Positions 9,536-19,057 of a stretch of DNA of 39,923 bases are shown here, piece by piece; the stretch's first letter is position 1; each line of letters opens with the position of its first letter. This stretch comes from a bacterium (GTDB taxonomy: Bacteria; Babelota; Babeliae; Babelales; RVW-14). The position numbers were made by a program, and so were the translations under genes. The stretch is from the NCBI GenBank assembly GCA_023249935.1, contig JAHFBQ010000004.1, forward strand, positions 1 to 39,923, in the 5' to 3' direction. The notes beneath the pieces are model-generated. The model saw only the letters and a program-made list of their open reading frames with translations, ran no database searches and had not been told where the DNA came from.

Positions 9536-10643
9536 ACCAGAAGCAACGTCCACAGAATTAATACGTCCAAAGACCGCCATTGTTGGGATTTTTGGTCCAC
9601 ACAATCGCATGCGCAATCCTCAATATTACTATGATGAATTTGTAAGCCTGGTAAACACGTTCGGCGAAGGATACGATGAGTCGTACTTCACGAAGGTGCG
9701 CACTATCGACAACAATCATTTTTTTACCAAAGGCAAGCTTGAAGAGCTCACAAAATTTTGTATAGATAACGAGATCAAACAAGTTATTTTCTCAGAACCA
9801 CTCTCTCCCGTACAAGAACGCAACCTCGAAGACGCGCTCTGCTGCCCGGTTATGGATCGAGAGAATCTTATTCTCAATATTTTTAGCAATTCAGCAAAAA
9901 CGGCTGAAGGTAAAATTCAAACAGAGATCGCTGTCATTGAATTTATGCGCACCAGGCTTGTTGGCAAGGGTAAGGAATTTGCACAGCAATCAGGCTTTAT
10001 CGGCACTCGTGGCCCTGGCGAAACCTATAAAGAAGAAATCAAGCGCCACTTCGCTGACAAAACTCGTCAAGCACGCAAAAAACTTGAGGCGCTTCAAAAC
10101 GCCCGTGTTGTGCAGCGCAAACAACGCTTAGAAACAAATACCCCCCTCATTTCAATCATTGGTTACACCAATGCTGGCAAATCAAGCCTACTCAATCGAT
10201 TGACCAAAAGTGATATTTTGGCTGAAGACAAGTTGTTTGCAACTCTCGACACTACAACGCGAGAACTTTTTCTTGATCATAAAAGAAAATATCTAATCTC
10301 TGATACCGTCGGCTTCATCAGCAACCTACCACACAACTTAATCGCAGCATTCAAATCAACGCTAGATGAACTCACGTTTGCACACCTATTGCTCCATGTC
10401 GTCGATGTGAGCAACCCATCATGGGAAGATCAAATCGACGTGGTAAATGAAACATTGCGCGATCTTGGTGTCAGCACCAAGCCGGTCATGTACGTTTTCA
10501 ATAAGATGGACAAACTGAGCAGCGAAGAGCGTGAAGCGCTACAAGAACGACTGGCTGAATATACTCCCGCTGTTTTTATCCATACCATGAGCAAAGAAGG
10601 CTCCGCACCATTGCTCGAAGCAATCAAGAAATACGCGTTTTAA
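9528..10643 (+). CDS. hflX: GTPase HflX
   Basis: GTRGPGETYKEEIKR, G1 GYTNAGKSSLLNRLT, ATLDTTTRELFL, SDTVGFISNLPHNLIAAFKSTLDE, NKMD; overlaps the upstream gene by 8 nt (ATGGCTAA). Confidence 0.95.
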   Translation: MAKPEATSTELIRPKTAIVGIFGPHNRMRNPQYYYDEFVSLVNTFGEGYDESYFTKVRTIDNNHFFTKGKLEELTKFCIDNEIKQVIFSEPLSPVQERNLEDALCCPVMDRENLILNIFSNSAKTAEGKIQTEIAVIEFMRTRLVGKGKEFAQQSGFIGTRGPGETYKEEIKRHFADKTRQARKKLEALQNARVVQRKQRLETNTPLISIIGYTNAGKSSLLNRLTKSDILAEDKLFATLDTTTRELFLDHKRKYLISDTVGFISNLPHNLIAAFKSTLDELTFAHLLLHVVDVSNPSWEDQIDVVNETLRDLGVSTKPVMYVFNKMDKLSSEEREALQERLAEYTPAVFIHTMSKEGSAPLLEAIKKYAF

Positions 10644-10647
10644 TTTC

Positions 10648-10687
10648 AAAACTATACCCCTGCGACTATATCCGGGGGTATAGTTTT
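10648..10687 (+). terminator. Intrinsic terminator-like hairpin after hflX
   Basis: AAAACTATACCCC / GGGGTATAGTTTT perfect inverted repeat ending in TTTT. Confidence 0.7.
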
Positions 10688-10690
10688 AGC

Positions 10691-10716
10691 ATGGATCACG
10701 GATCAAGCCCGGGATG
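10691..10716 (-). repeat. REP-like half element
   Basis: Reverse complement CATCCCGGGCTTGATCCGTGATCCAT aligns with GTCGTCCCGGACTTCGATCCTGGATCCCGG at 22521. Confidence 0.5.
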
Positions 10717-10799
10717 GCTGGGCAAGGTAGTCGAGACAGTCTCTATAGAAAACGACTACTGTAAGCCTGTACAACGGTATAAAAAGGGAGAGGGAAGCA

Positions 10800-11804
10800 A
10801 TGCGCATAGCAATCAACGGTTTCGGCCGCATAGGGAAAACATTTTTACGAGCACTACTCCTCGATGACCGCACAGCGGGCAACATTGAGATCGTAGCGAT
10901 TAATTTGGGCAAACCGGCAAGCCCATACCTTGCACATCTTTTTAAACACGATTCTGTCATGGGAGTATTTCCCCTCAATGTTGATCAAACACCAGAACTA
11001 CTCATCATCGGCGGCATTCGCATACCGTTACTCACTCAGCCGGACCCTCAAAAGCTTGATTGGCAAAAACTTGGCGTTGATTGGGTCATCGAATGCACAG
11101 GAAAATTTAACTCCCACGATCTTGCGCAACAACATGTACAAGCAGGAGCAAAAAAGGTCCTTATCAGCGCTCCGGTGCAAGATGCCGATATAACCATCAT
11201 TCCAGGCGTTAATGATGACCGCTATGAAAAAGCAAACCATAACATCATCTCGTTGGGCAGCTGCACTACAAATTGTTTTGCCCCGATGATAAAAGTACTG
11301 CAGGATAATTTCGATCTCTTAAGCGGATTCATGACCACAATACATGCCTACACCAATGATCAAGTCATTGTAGATGCGGACCACAAAGATCCTCGCCGGG
11401 CACGCGCGGCTGCTCAAAACATTATTCCTACAAAAACCGGTGCTGAAAAAACAATCATCACACTGTACCCTCACCTTGAAGGCAAGCTTAAAGCCCACGC
11501 CATGCGCGTCCCTGTAATTGATGCTTCCATGATCGATTTTACTTTTACTACGAAGCAGACGACGACCGCACAAGATCTTAACGCTCTTTTCAAAAAAGCA
11601 GCGACCACCTCTTTGCGTGATACTATCGAGTATGTCGAACTCCCACTTGTTTCATCTGACATTATCGGCAATTCACACGCAGCCGTAATCGATGGCTTAC
11701 TTACACAATCACTGGGTACCACAAGTAGGGTATGCGCTTGGTATGATAACGAGTTTGGTTATGCCTCTCGTATGAAAGAATTCTTGCTCCGAATCAATCG
11801 ATAA
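10800..11804 (+). CDS. gap: Glyceraldehyde-3-phosphate dehydrogenase, type I
   Basis: MRIAINGFGRIGKTFLRALL, GSCTTNCFAPMIKVL, MTTIHAYTNDQ, RRARAAAQNIIPTKTGA, WYDNEFGYASRM. Confidence 0.95.
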   Translation: MRIAINGFGRIGKTFLRALLLDDRTAGNIEIVAINLGKPASPYLAHLFKHDSVMGVFPLNVDQTPELLIIGGIRIPLLTQPDPQKLDWQKLGVDWVIECTGKFNSHDLAQQHVQAGAKKVLISAPVQDADITIIPGVNDDRYEKANHNIISLGSCTTNCFAPMIKVLQDNFDLLSGFMTTIHAYTNDQVIVDADHKDPRRARAAAQNIIPTKTGAEKTIITLYPHLEGKLKAHAMRVPVIDASMIDFTFTTKQTTTAQDLNALFKKAATTSLRDTIEYVELPLVSSDIIGNSHAAVIDGLLTQSLGTTSRVCAWYDNEFGYASRMKEFLLRINR

Positions 11805-11916
11805 AATTGCACCGTTAGCCCAGGGACTCTTTGAAGATGAGGAATTTTTACTTCACTTGTAAATTTTCTTTGAGTAAACTACGACGTGTCTGTTTTTGTT
11901 CACAAAATTATGGTTC

Positions 11917-11993
<77 letters not shown>

Positions 11994-12018
11994 TCACCAA
12001 CGTAAGGCCATGTAGCGT

Positions 12019-12738
12019 ATGCAAGTTACCCCTCTGTGGCAAAAATTTAAACAGCTCGGCCTTCTAGACAAACAGATCCTTTCCCTCGTGGAAACACAAG
12101 CCGATGCGTCAGCGCAAATTCAAGAAAAGCGTAAAACAATCGTTGCCAACGAAGAACTTCTCAATCGCATGACCACCGCATACAAAAAAATTGCCCATGA
12201 AGTATCGCTACGTGAAGCTGATATTGCAGCAGCACTGGCCAAAATTGCTGCCAAAGAAAAACAGCTAGAGGATGTGACTAACCCAAAGCAACAGGTCGCC
12301 CTTGAGCATGATGTAGCATCACTTAAAAAAAGCTGCAACGAACTAGAAGACCGTTGCCTTGAGCAATTAACAGAGCTTGATAGTCATACCAATTTTATGA
12401 AACACGATGCCCCCGCATTACAACAACAGATCATGCAACTTCGCGAAGAGATTGTAGCCATAGAAAGAGCGTTGCAAACAACACAGGAAACTTCAGCCCG
12501 CAGCAAGATTGATCAGGATGCAATCATCAGTACTATCACGCCAGAATGGTTTGCAAAATACCAAGAAATGAAAACTCATATCGCCGACCCAATCGCCCCC
12601 GTGATACGAGACACCTGTGGTGGATGTTTTTATGAGGTGCTCGCTCAAGACCTCGTGAGGCTGAAAAAGAATGCCATCTTACCTTGTCAGAGTTGTTTCA
12701 GACTTTTGTATTGCGATGTAGAAGAAGCTGGAAAGTAG
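12019..12738 (+). CDS. Coiled-coil zinc-ribbon protein (DUF164/C4-type-like)
   Basis: Long coiled coil then CGGCFYEV...CQSCFRLLYC Zn-ribbon; located directly before an RNase H gene. Confidence 0.85.
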   Translation: MQVTPLWQKFKQLGLLDKQILSLVETQADASAQIQEKRKTIVANEELLNRMTTAYKKIAHEVSLREADIAAALAKIAAKEKQLEDVTNPKQQVALEHDVASLKKSCNELEDRCLEQLTELDSHTNFMKHDAPALQQQIMQLREEIVAIERALQTTQETSARSKIDQDAIISTITPEWFAKYQEMKTHIADPIAPVIRDTCGGCFYEVLAQDLVRLKKNAILPCQSCFRLLYCDVEEAGK

Positions 12739-12741
12739 GCT

Positions 12742-13320
12742 ATGGAAGAACAAATTACCCTCTTTGGCTCACCGAAAGCACATAAAAAACACGAACCTGC
12801 CACCACTCAACACAAAGCAGAAGATGAGAAAAAAACGTCATCAACCGCCAAGATGGTAATTTTACACGTTTTTGTTGATGGGGCCGCTCGCGGTAACCCA
12901 GGAGCTGCTGGAGCTGGGGTGTATATCACTACACATGACCGCGTCCCTCTAATCAAAAAAGGTTATTATCTCAAGCACAAAACCAATAATCAGGCAGAAT
13001 ATCTTGCTCTAATTCTTGCCTGTCTTCACATACAAGAGCTTGTTAAGCGCGAGCCCAACACGCGTGTCGTTTTCCACTCCGACTCTCAACTCCTTGTAAG
13101 ACAGATTCAGGGCGTCTATAAAGTAAAGAACGAGATACTCATCGGTCTACACCAGGCTGCGCTCAAACTCTTACGACCAATTTTTTATACCATCACCCAC
13201 GTAGCACGCGAAGCCAATGCTCATGCCGATAAGCTTGCAAATCTTGGCGTTGATAAACGAGGAAAAATATCACAAGCTTTCGTCAGTGCGCTTGAGGCAC
13301 ATGGCGTAACGATCGACTAA
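12742..13320 (+). CDS. RNase HI-like ribonuclease H with N-terminal extension
   Basis: VFVDGAARGNPGAAGAGVYI, NNQAEYLALILAC, FHSDSQLLVRQIQG, VAREANAHADKLAN; catalytic acidic residues retained. Confidence 0.92.
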   Translation: MEEQITLFGSPKAHKKHEPATTQHKAEDEKKTSSTAKMVILHVFVDGAARGNPGAAGAGVYITTHDRVPLIKKGYYLKHKTNNQAEYLALILACLHIQELVKREPNTRVVFHSDSQLLVRQIQGVYKVKNEILIGLHQAALKLLRPIFYTITHVAREANAHADKLANLGVDKRGKISQAFVSALEAHGVTID

Positions 13321-13330
13321 AGGTTTTGCC

Positions 13331-14962
13331 ATGGTACTACACACATTTCTTGCACCCCTACTTTTTCTCACACTTTTTGTCTCGACCACAAACGCTGAAA
13401 CTTCTAAAGCTATCCAACAATCTGCAACAACCATAAATAAAAAAGTTTCTAAGACAAAAAAATCTGCTTCATCAAAGAAATCAGCGAAAAAGCCTACCCC
13501 TCAACTTAAAAAACCGGTACGTAAACAACCGCTTGCAATGCCTATTTCTCCTAAACATGAAATAAAAAAAACGCTTAGCAAGTCACTCTCGCTCAGCTCT
13601 ATGCCAACAGCAAGCGCGGGCGAGCCGAATAAGCCGCTTGAAGACGTGTATACATCGCAAGCCAATAGTATCCAAGCAGGTGATCATGCTCACACACCAA
13701 CATTAGTACCTACAAAATCTGCCGACGAGGCTATTAAAGATGACGACGAGGACAACGAAACCGCCGATGATGATGACGAAGATGAAGAAGCGGATGATGA
13801 CGACGATATTGAATCCCCAACCCCTGCACCCCCAAACAAAAAGATCATGATTCGCGTGCTTCTTAAAGAAGCACCTACTACAGAAAAAGTAACCTTTACT
13901 ATCCAAAGCAAAAAAGGTTTCGTTCTTGAGAGTTCTATTGGATCTGGCAAGCGAGCAAGCTGGAAGCATGAAATTCTCAACCTTCTTGCTTACCAAAACA
14001 ACCTCTTTTTGCTCACTACGGGGGGCACCTACAAACGCATCAAAGCTAACGAGCTCGCTATCGCCTCGGTTGCCGGAGACCTCAAGATTGATAACTTTCG
14101 TTACACCGGCACCGTATACTTACGCATCGATCCAAAAACAAAAATGATTCAAATGGTCAACAAAGTGAATCTAGACGATTATATCTATGCGGTATTACGC
14201 TATGAAAGCCTTTCGTACTGGCCGCTAGAAATGCAAAAAGTCCAGGCCGTAGCATCCCGTTCATACGCAGTAAGACAAATCAAAACTGCTCGCAGCAATA
14301 GCACTGTCATGCCGTTTTATGACATAAAAAACAACAATTTTCATCAGGTATACAATGGCAATCATGATTATGTGCACTTACGAAAAGCAGTAGACCAAAC
14401 ACACAATCTTATTTTGACCTACAATGGCGACATTGCATTGACTATGTTTGATATATGCTGTGGCGGCATAATTCCAGGCAATATGAAGAAGAAAGACGCC
14501 GACAAACCGTACCTCTACAGAAAAACTCGCTGCACATACTGCCACAACAAAGCCAACTACGAATGGGATTGTGCATTTGATAAAGATACGCTTTTACAAC
14601 GCATGCTCGACAACCCCAAAGTAGCATCGAAAGCCAAAAAAATTGGTAAGATCACCGGCATCGCCCTCAAAGAGAAAGATAAAGCAAATATCGTTCATCG
14701 CGTCCTTATCCATGGCAGTCGAAACAATATCTCGTTTACCAACAATGAATTTAAATCTGCACTGGGAGCACGCGCAAAGAGCAATGCATACACGGTGAAA
14801 AAACGTGGCGATGATATTGTGGTACATGGTTATGGCTTTGGACACAACATGGGCCTGTGTCAAATCGGCGCACGTGAGCTTGTATCGCGCGATTGGGATT
14901 ATCATGAAATTTTACATTTCTATTTTCCAAAGACTCGATTGATGAGACTTAAGGTGATCTAG
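13331..14962 (+). CDS. Exported SpoIID/LytB-domain protein with acidic linker
   Basis: Signal peptide; YRGTVYLRI-like FRYTGTVYLRIDPKTKMIQMVNKVNLDDYIYAVLRYE, VQAVASRSYAVRQI, GYGFGHNMGLCQIGA; Asp/Glu-rich stretch. Confidence 0.88.
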   Translation: MVLHTFLAPLLFLTLFVSTTNAETSKAIQQSATTINKKVSKTKKSASSKKSAKKPTPQLKKPVRKQPLAMPISPKHEIKKTLSKSLSLSSMPTASAGEPNKPLEDVYTSQANSIQAGDHAHTPTLVPTKSADEAIKDDDEDNETADDDDEDEEADDDDDIESPTPAPPNKKIMIRVLLKEAPTTEKVTFTIQSKKGFVLESSIGSGKRASWKHEILNLLAYQNNLFLLTTGGTYKRIKANELAIASVAGDLKIDNFRYTGTVYLRIDPKTKMIQMVNKVNLDDYIYAVLRYESLSYWPLEMQKVQAVASRSYAVRQIKTARSNSTVMPFYDIKNNNFHQVYNGNHDYVHLRKAVDQTHNLILTYNGDIALTMFDICCGGIIPGNMKKKDADKPYLYRKTRCTYCHNKANYEWDCAFDKDTLLQRMLDNPKVASKAKKIGKITGIALKEKDKANIVHRVLIHGSRNNISFTNNEFKSALGARAKSNAYTVKKRGDDIVVHGYGFGHNMGLCQIGARELVSRDWDYHEILHFYFPKTRLMRLKVI

Positions 14963-14970
14963 GAGACCTC

Positions 14971-15462
14971 ATGCCAAACTATAAAACACACTTGATCGCA
15001 GGCGCAGTCAGCTTCTATCTGGTCATGCGGACAACCGCTACCTACATACCAACGCTCAGCATGCCGCTTGAATATTTGTCTCTCGGCCTTGCACTCAGCC
15101 TCATTGGGTCAATTTTTCCAGACATTGATGTGCCAAGTAAGATGCAAAAATGGTTCTTTGTTGCAAGCATTATTTTGATCTTAATTTCCCTGCTACACCA
15201 AAATCACACACTTTTTGCTGGCCTTGGCATCAGCGTCGTGTTTGTAGCTTTCTTAACACACCGCACCATCACACACAAACCTGCATTTTTACTTTTAATT
15301 GCGCTTGTTCCCGTTATGGGCGTGATCTATGCACTACCTGCACACTCAACCATCGCTCTAGCCGGCTACCTGTACTTCACTGTTGGCTGCCTCAGCCATG
15401 TGCTCCTGGACCGCCTACTGACATTTTTTAACCGACTTATCGGCAAGGCTCGTCGATTTTAA
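14971..15462 (+). CDS. Membrane-bound metal-dependent hydrolase, DUF457/YdjM-like
   Basis: MPNYKTHLIAGAVSFYL, GSIFPDIDVPSKMQKW, HRTITHKPAFLLL, CLSHVLLDRLL; multiple TM segments. Confidence 0.85.
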   Translation: MPNYKTHLIAGAVSFYLVMRTTATYIPTLSMPLEYLSLGLALSLIGSIFPDIDVPSKMQKWFFVASIILILISLLHQNHTLFAGLGISVVFVAFLTHRTITHKPAFLLLIALVPVMGVIYALPAHSTIALAGYLYFTVGCLSHVLLDRLLTFFNRLIGKARRF

Positions 15463-15522
15463 GGCTAAAAATAGCACTTTTCTCCTTTTTCAACTCTTTA
15501 TCCCAATTCAAGATTTTATTTA

Positions 15523-15552
15523 TTGACTATCTGAAATAATACAGGCTAGACT
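15523..15552 (+). promoter_or_regulatory. Candidate sigma70-type promoter
   Basis: TTGACT-18 nt-TAGACT upstream of the ATG at 15609. Confidence 0.5.
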
Positions 15553-15608
15553 ATGAAGTAGGAATAACGTAGATTAATGTATTTATTTCAAGGAGAAAAG
15601 GAGATCTC

Positions 15609-15878
15609 ATGACTAAGAGAAAATTTATGACGCTTGCCTTGGCAACATCGTTTGTGTTGAGCTTCTCAGCTCTACAGGCTGAAGAAGCTCCTGCAAATGA
15701 CCAAGTGGATCAAACACTGCAAAACCTCGGTGCTGAGCTTGAAAAAGCTGCCCAAGCAGATGGCGCAGTGCCAGTTGTTGAAGAAGTAGCACCGGAAGCA
15801 ATCCTGCCTGTGGAACCAGCACAAGGTAGTACAGAACAAGCTCCAGCAGCTCCAGTTGAGGCTGCTCCACAAGGCTAG
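15609..15878 (+). CDS. Small exported Ala/Glu/Pro-rich protein
   Basis: AAGGAGAAAAGGAGATCTC upstream; signal peptide MTKRKFMTLALATSFVLSFSALQAEEAPA. Confidence 0.75.
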   Translation: MTKRKFMTLALATSFVLSFSALQAEEAPANDQVDQTLQNLGAELEKAAQADGAVPVVEEVAPEAILPVEPAQGSTEQAPAAPVEAAPQG

Positions 15879-15914
15879 TTCCTTTCAAAATTAAGTTCTA
15901 CAGCCCAATACATT

Positions 15915-15948
15915 GCCGCCGTTTCGCTCATACGAGTAAGACGGCGGC
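15915..15948 (+). terminator. Hairpin, possible terminator
   Basis: GCCGCCGT / ACGGCGGC inverted repeat downstream of the 15609 gene; only a weak T tract. Confidence 0.4.
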
Positions 15949-16073
15949 GTTCTAGTTACCATCTCTGAATCACACCGCCCCAGCACCCTGACGATATTGA
16001 CGCCCCCTCATTTTTATGCCACGATCCCAAGCTAGTTGTTCATGAAATAATGTTCACCACTTAAGGGGATCAC

Positions 16074-18947
16074 ATGTTGTTGCGTACATACGTCAATCAG
16101 CTGAGCAGAGCGATAGTTCTTATTGCTCTCGTCGTCACCCAAAGCATCGCTGCTCAAACCCCTCGCCTTGATCAACCACTCAGTACCGTTGTAGCAGTCG
16201 ACTCTAACCTGCGCATGGGTACACTCGACAGTGGATTACGTTACTACATTCGTAAAAATAACCGCCCTGAAAAACAGGCCGTCATTCAGCTCTGCGTCAA
16301 TGCTGGTTCGATCAACGAACATGACCACGAACAAGGCCTTGCGCATTATCTTGAACACACAGTGTTTAAAGGATCTCCTAACTTTAAAGATGAAAAAGAA
16401 TTTAATAATTATTTCAGCAGCCGTGGCATTGCATTTGCCGCCGATACTAACGCATACACCGGCTTTGATAGAACCGGTTACTTTTTTGTTATCCCAACCA
16501 CCGACCAGGAACTTTTTGCCAAAACGTTTGCAGCGCTTGGCGATTTTGCTAGCCGCGCATACCTGCGCGATGAAGCAATAGAAACTGAACGACCTATCAT
16601 TCTCGACGAACAACAAATGCGTAATTCAGTTAACGAGCGTGGATCAAAGCTCCTACTAAAAGCATTGATGTTGGACACAAGCTACCCAAATCGCTTCCCA
16701 GGCGGCACCAATGAGATCATTGCAAACGTACCAGCTCAGACCATTCGTAATTTTTACACTACCTGGTACACACCACAAAATTTAGCAGTAGTTGCTGTAG
16801 GCGATTTTGATCCAGACCATGTACTTACTCTCATCAAGGAACAATTTGGCAGCCAACCAGCCACCAACAAAGCTGCGTCCACTGCTCATATTAAGACCAA
16901 GCCATCACCAAAGTATGGTGAATCTATTTTCTTCGTCGATCCAGAAAACAGAACGTCTTCTTTGAGCATCTTCTTTTATCTTGGCACATTCCATGTTGAC
17001 ACCGTGAGCGACCTGCGCACAATGCTTACTGCATCACTTGCTACAGCAATTCTTAGCCAACGCATGGAAACACACTACTATCAACAAAATGCACATACAC
17101 AAGGCATGGGATGCTCCGCGATACCAAATTTCTTAAAAGACAATGCTTTCAGCGTAGCGTATTCTTCCTTCAAAGAAGGCAAGTCGCATGAAGCAACCGC
17201 AGAACTCATCGATCTCACCAAACAATTTGCAACCCATGGCATCCACGAAAGCGAACTCGCGCTACAAAAAAGATCCATGCGCAGCCGCAATGAGCAAGCT
17301 ATTGCAAATGCCAACACACTATCACACCACTTCTTCAAAGGTGGATACGAAGAACATTTCATTCAGGCAAATTATTTATCGCTCGCTTCAGTTACCGCAA
17401 AAGCAACCCTAGAAAATAGCCTTATAGAAGAGATAACGACTCAAGAAGTCAATGCGAAGGCTACCGCACTTTTCGATTTTGAAAAAGCAATCTATTTCTT
17501 TGCATTCGACCCAAACACCTATGAAGCCCTCGGCGGCAATGCAGCGCAAGATACTCTACGTACAATCTGCAAAGAACAAGCAGCAACAAAAACAGCTCCC
17601 TACAAAGTTCCCGCAGATGTTAAGACCTTGGAGCTTTCTACGCAACAAGCAACAGGTGAAGTTATTACTGATATTCCTAGCATTGACGCAAAAAAGATTG
17701 TCTTAGCCAATGGCATGACCGTCTACTATAAATGGGCAAACTTCACAGAAAACTGCATCAACATTTCTGGCTTTGCGGCAGGCGGCATCGATTCTTTTCA
17801 AGAAAACCCTATTACATGCAAGCTTGCAGCTTCAGCCGTTAGCGATATGGGCTTTGGCGGCATCAAACCATTTCAATGGTCAACGGTGCTCAGTGACAAA
17901 CCTGGACTATCCGTTTCCACTAGCATTGGCGCTCATGGCCGAGGCTTTTCTGCTGGTTGCAGAAAAGATGATCTCAATTTCTGCATTACGCTGCTCATGA
18001 CACAGATGCTACAACCAAATGCCGATCCAGACCTCTTTTCAATCTTTGTACAAAACACTAAAAATAGCATTCGTGATAAACAAAATTCTCCACAAGCACT
18101 CTTCAGCGAACGCAACAGTGAAATTGTTTGTGGGCATCCTACCCTATTCAAGCCTCTGACAGAAGCGAAATTAGATTCGCTTAAACTGGATGACGTAATA
18201 CGCTTTTATAACCTAGCGTTCAATAACATCAGCGAGTTCACGTTGGCAGTGTGTGGAAATATCACACTTGAAGAACTTGTTCCGCTGTTGAACAAAACAG
18301 TTGCGCTGGCCCCTCAAAACACTACGCGTGCCTGGCTTGCTCAACCAATAGAACTTTCTTTTCCAGTCGAAGCATCTCGCGTTGAGTTTGAGAAAAAATC
18401 ACAACAACAAACATGGGCTTACGTTACCTTCCCATTCTGCATAGAAACAACCTTAGAACAAGAACGCTTACTCGATATTTATGAAACAGCCCTTAATGAC
18501 CGTCTCCGTGAGGTCTTGCGCCTAGACAACAGCAAGTCCTATGCCGCAGGGGCCTCCACGATCAAATACAATGGCCTTTTCATGAATAAAAAAGACAGCA
18601 GTGGTAGAGTAATCGCCTATTTTACCTGCGACAAAGAACAGGTTACACAGTCCACGGATCTTCTCATTGCAGCAATGCACAACATCCAAACCAATGGATT
18701 TACTGCCGATGAGATACAGCGAGCTAAGGCGATAGCTCAAAATCATCTCATTCAAAGCTTTAAGAGCAATGGAGCATGGAATAACTATATGATTGATTGC
18801 CATGTGCGTACAAACGAGATATTTGATTCTGTTGGAACATTAAACACATTAATTGAAGAAACCACCGGTGATAGGATCAATGCATTTGCACAGAACCTTA
18901 TCAATCCCGACCATTATTTCGCTCATTCCCTGGTAGCAGGAAAATAA
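16074..18947 (+). CDS. Exported M16-family zinc peptidase (pitrilysin/PqqL-like)
   Basis: Signal peptide; HXXEH motif GLAHYLEHTVFKGS; N- and C-terminal M16 halves (NFYTTWYTPQNLAVVAVGDFD; IRFYNLAFNNISEFTLAVCGNI). Confidence 0.93.
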   Translation: MLLRTYVNQLSRAIVLIALVVTQSIAAQTPRLDQPLSTVVAVDSNLRMGTLDSGLRYYIRKNNRPEKQAVIQLCVNAGSINEHDHEQGLAHYLEHTVFKGSPNFKDEKEFNNYFSSRGIAFAADTNAYTGFDRTGYFFVIPTTDQELFAKTFAALGDFASRAYLRDEAIETERPIILDEQQMRNSVNERGSKLLLKALMLDTSYPNRFPGGTNEIIANVPAQTIRNFYTTWYTPQNLAVVAVGDFDPDHVLTLIKEQFGSQPATNKAASTAHIKTKPSPKYGESIFFVDPENRTSSLSIFFYLGTFHVDTVSDLRTMLTASLATAILSQRMETHYYQQNAHTQGMGCSAIPNFLKDNAFSVAYSSFKEGKSHEATAELIDLTKQFATHGIHESELALQKRSMRSRNEQAIANANTLSHHFFKGGYEEHFIQANYLSLASVTAKATLENSLIEEITTQEVNAKATALFDFEKAIYFFAFDPNTYEALGGNAAQDTLRTICKEQAATKTAPYKVPADVKTLELSTQQATGEVITDIPSIDAKKIVLANGMTVYYKWANFTENCINISGFAAGGIDSFQENPITCKLAASAVSDMGFGGIKPFQWSTVLSDKPGLSVSTSIGAHGRGFSAGCRKDDLNFCITLLMTQMLQPNADPDLFSIFVQNTKNSIRDKQNSPQALFSERNSEIVCGHPTLFKPLTEAKLDSLKLDDVIRFYNLAFNNISEFTLAVCGNITLEELVPLLNKTVALAPQNTTRAWLAQPIELSFPVEASRVEFEKKSQQQTWAYVTFPFCIETTLEQERLLDIYETALNDRLREVLRLDNSKSYAAGASTIKYNGLFMNKKDSSGRVIAYFTCDKEQVTQSTDLLIAAMHNIQTNGFTADEIQRAKAIAQNHLIQSFKSNGAWNNYMIDCHVRTNEIFDSVGTLNTLIEETTGDRINAFAQNLINPDHYFAHSLVAGK

Positions 18948-18969
18948 CCGCCAAACAAATGACGTAAAA

Positions 18970-18999
18970 GCCGTTGGACAATGTATACAGTCCAACGGC
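18970..18999 (+). terminator. Intrinsic terminator-like hairpin
   Basis: GCCGTTGGAC / GTCCAACGGC perfect 10-bp stem after the M16 gene. Confidence 0.55.
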
Positions 19000-19057
19000 G
19001 TCTTGAATTCAGATTTTGAAGTTCGAAAATGGAGTTAAATTGTCTGACATGCAGCTA

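Noticed and set aside
16236-16616. 126-aa minus-strand ORF within the M16 peptidase gene
   Set aside because: Antisense to the HXXEH-containing region of a well-supported protease; no independent evidence.
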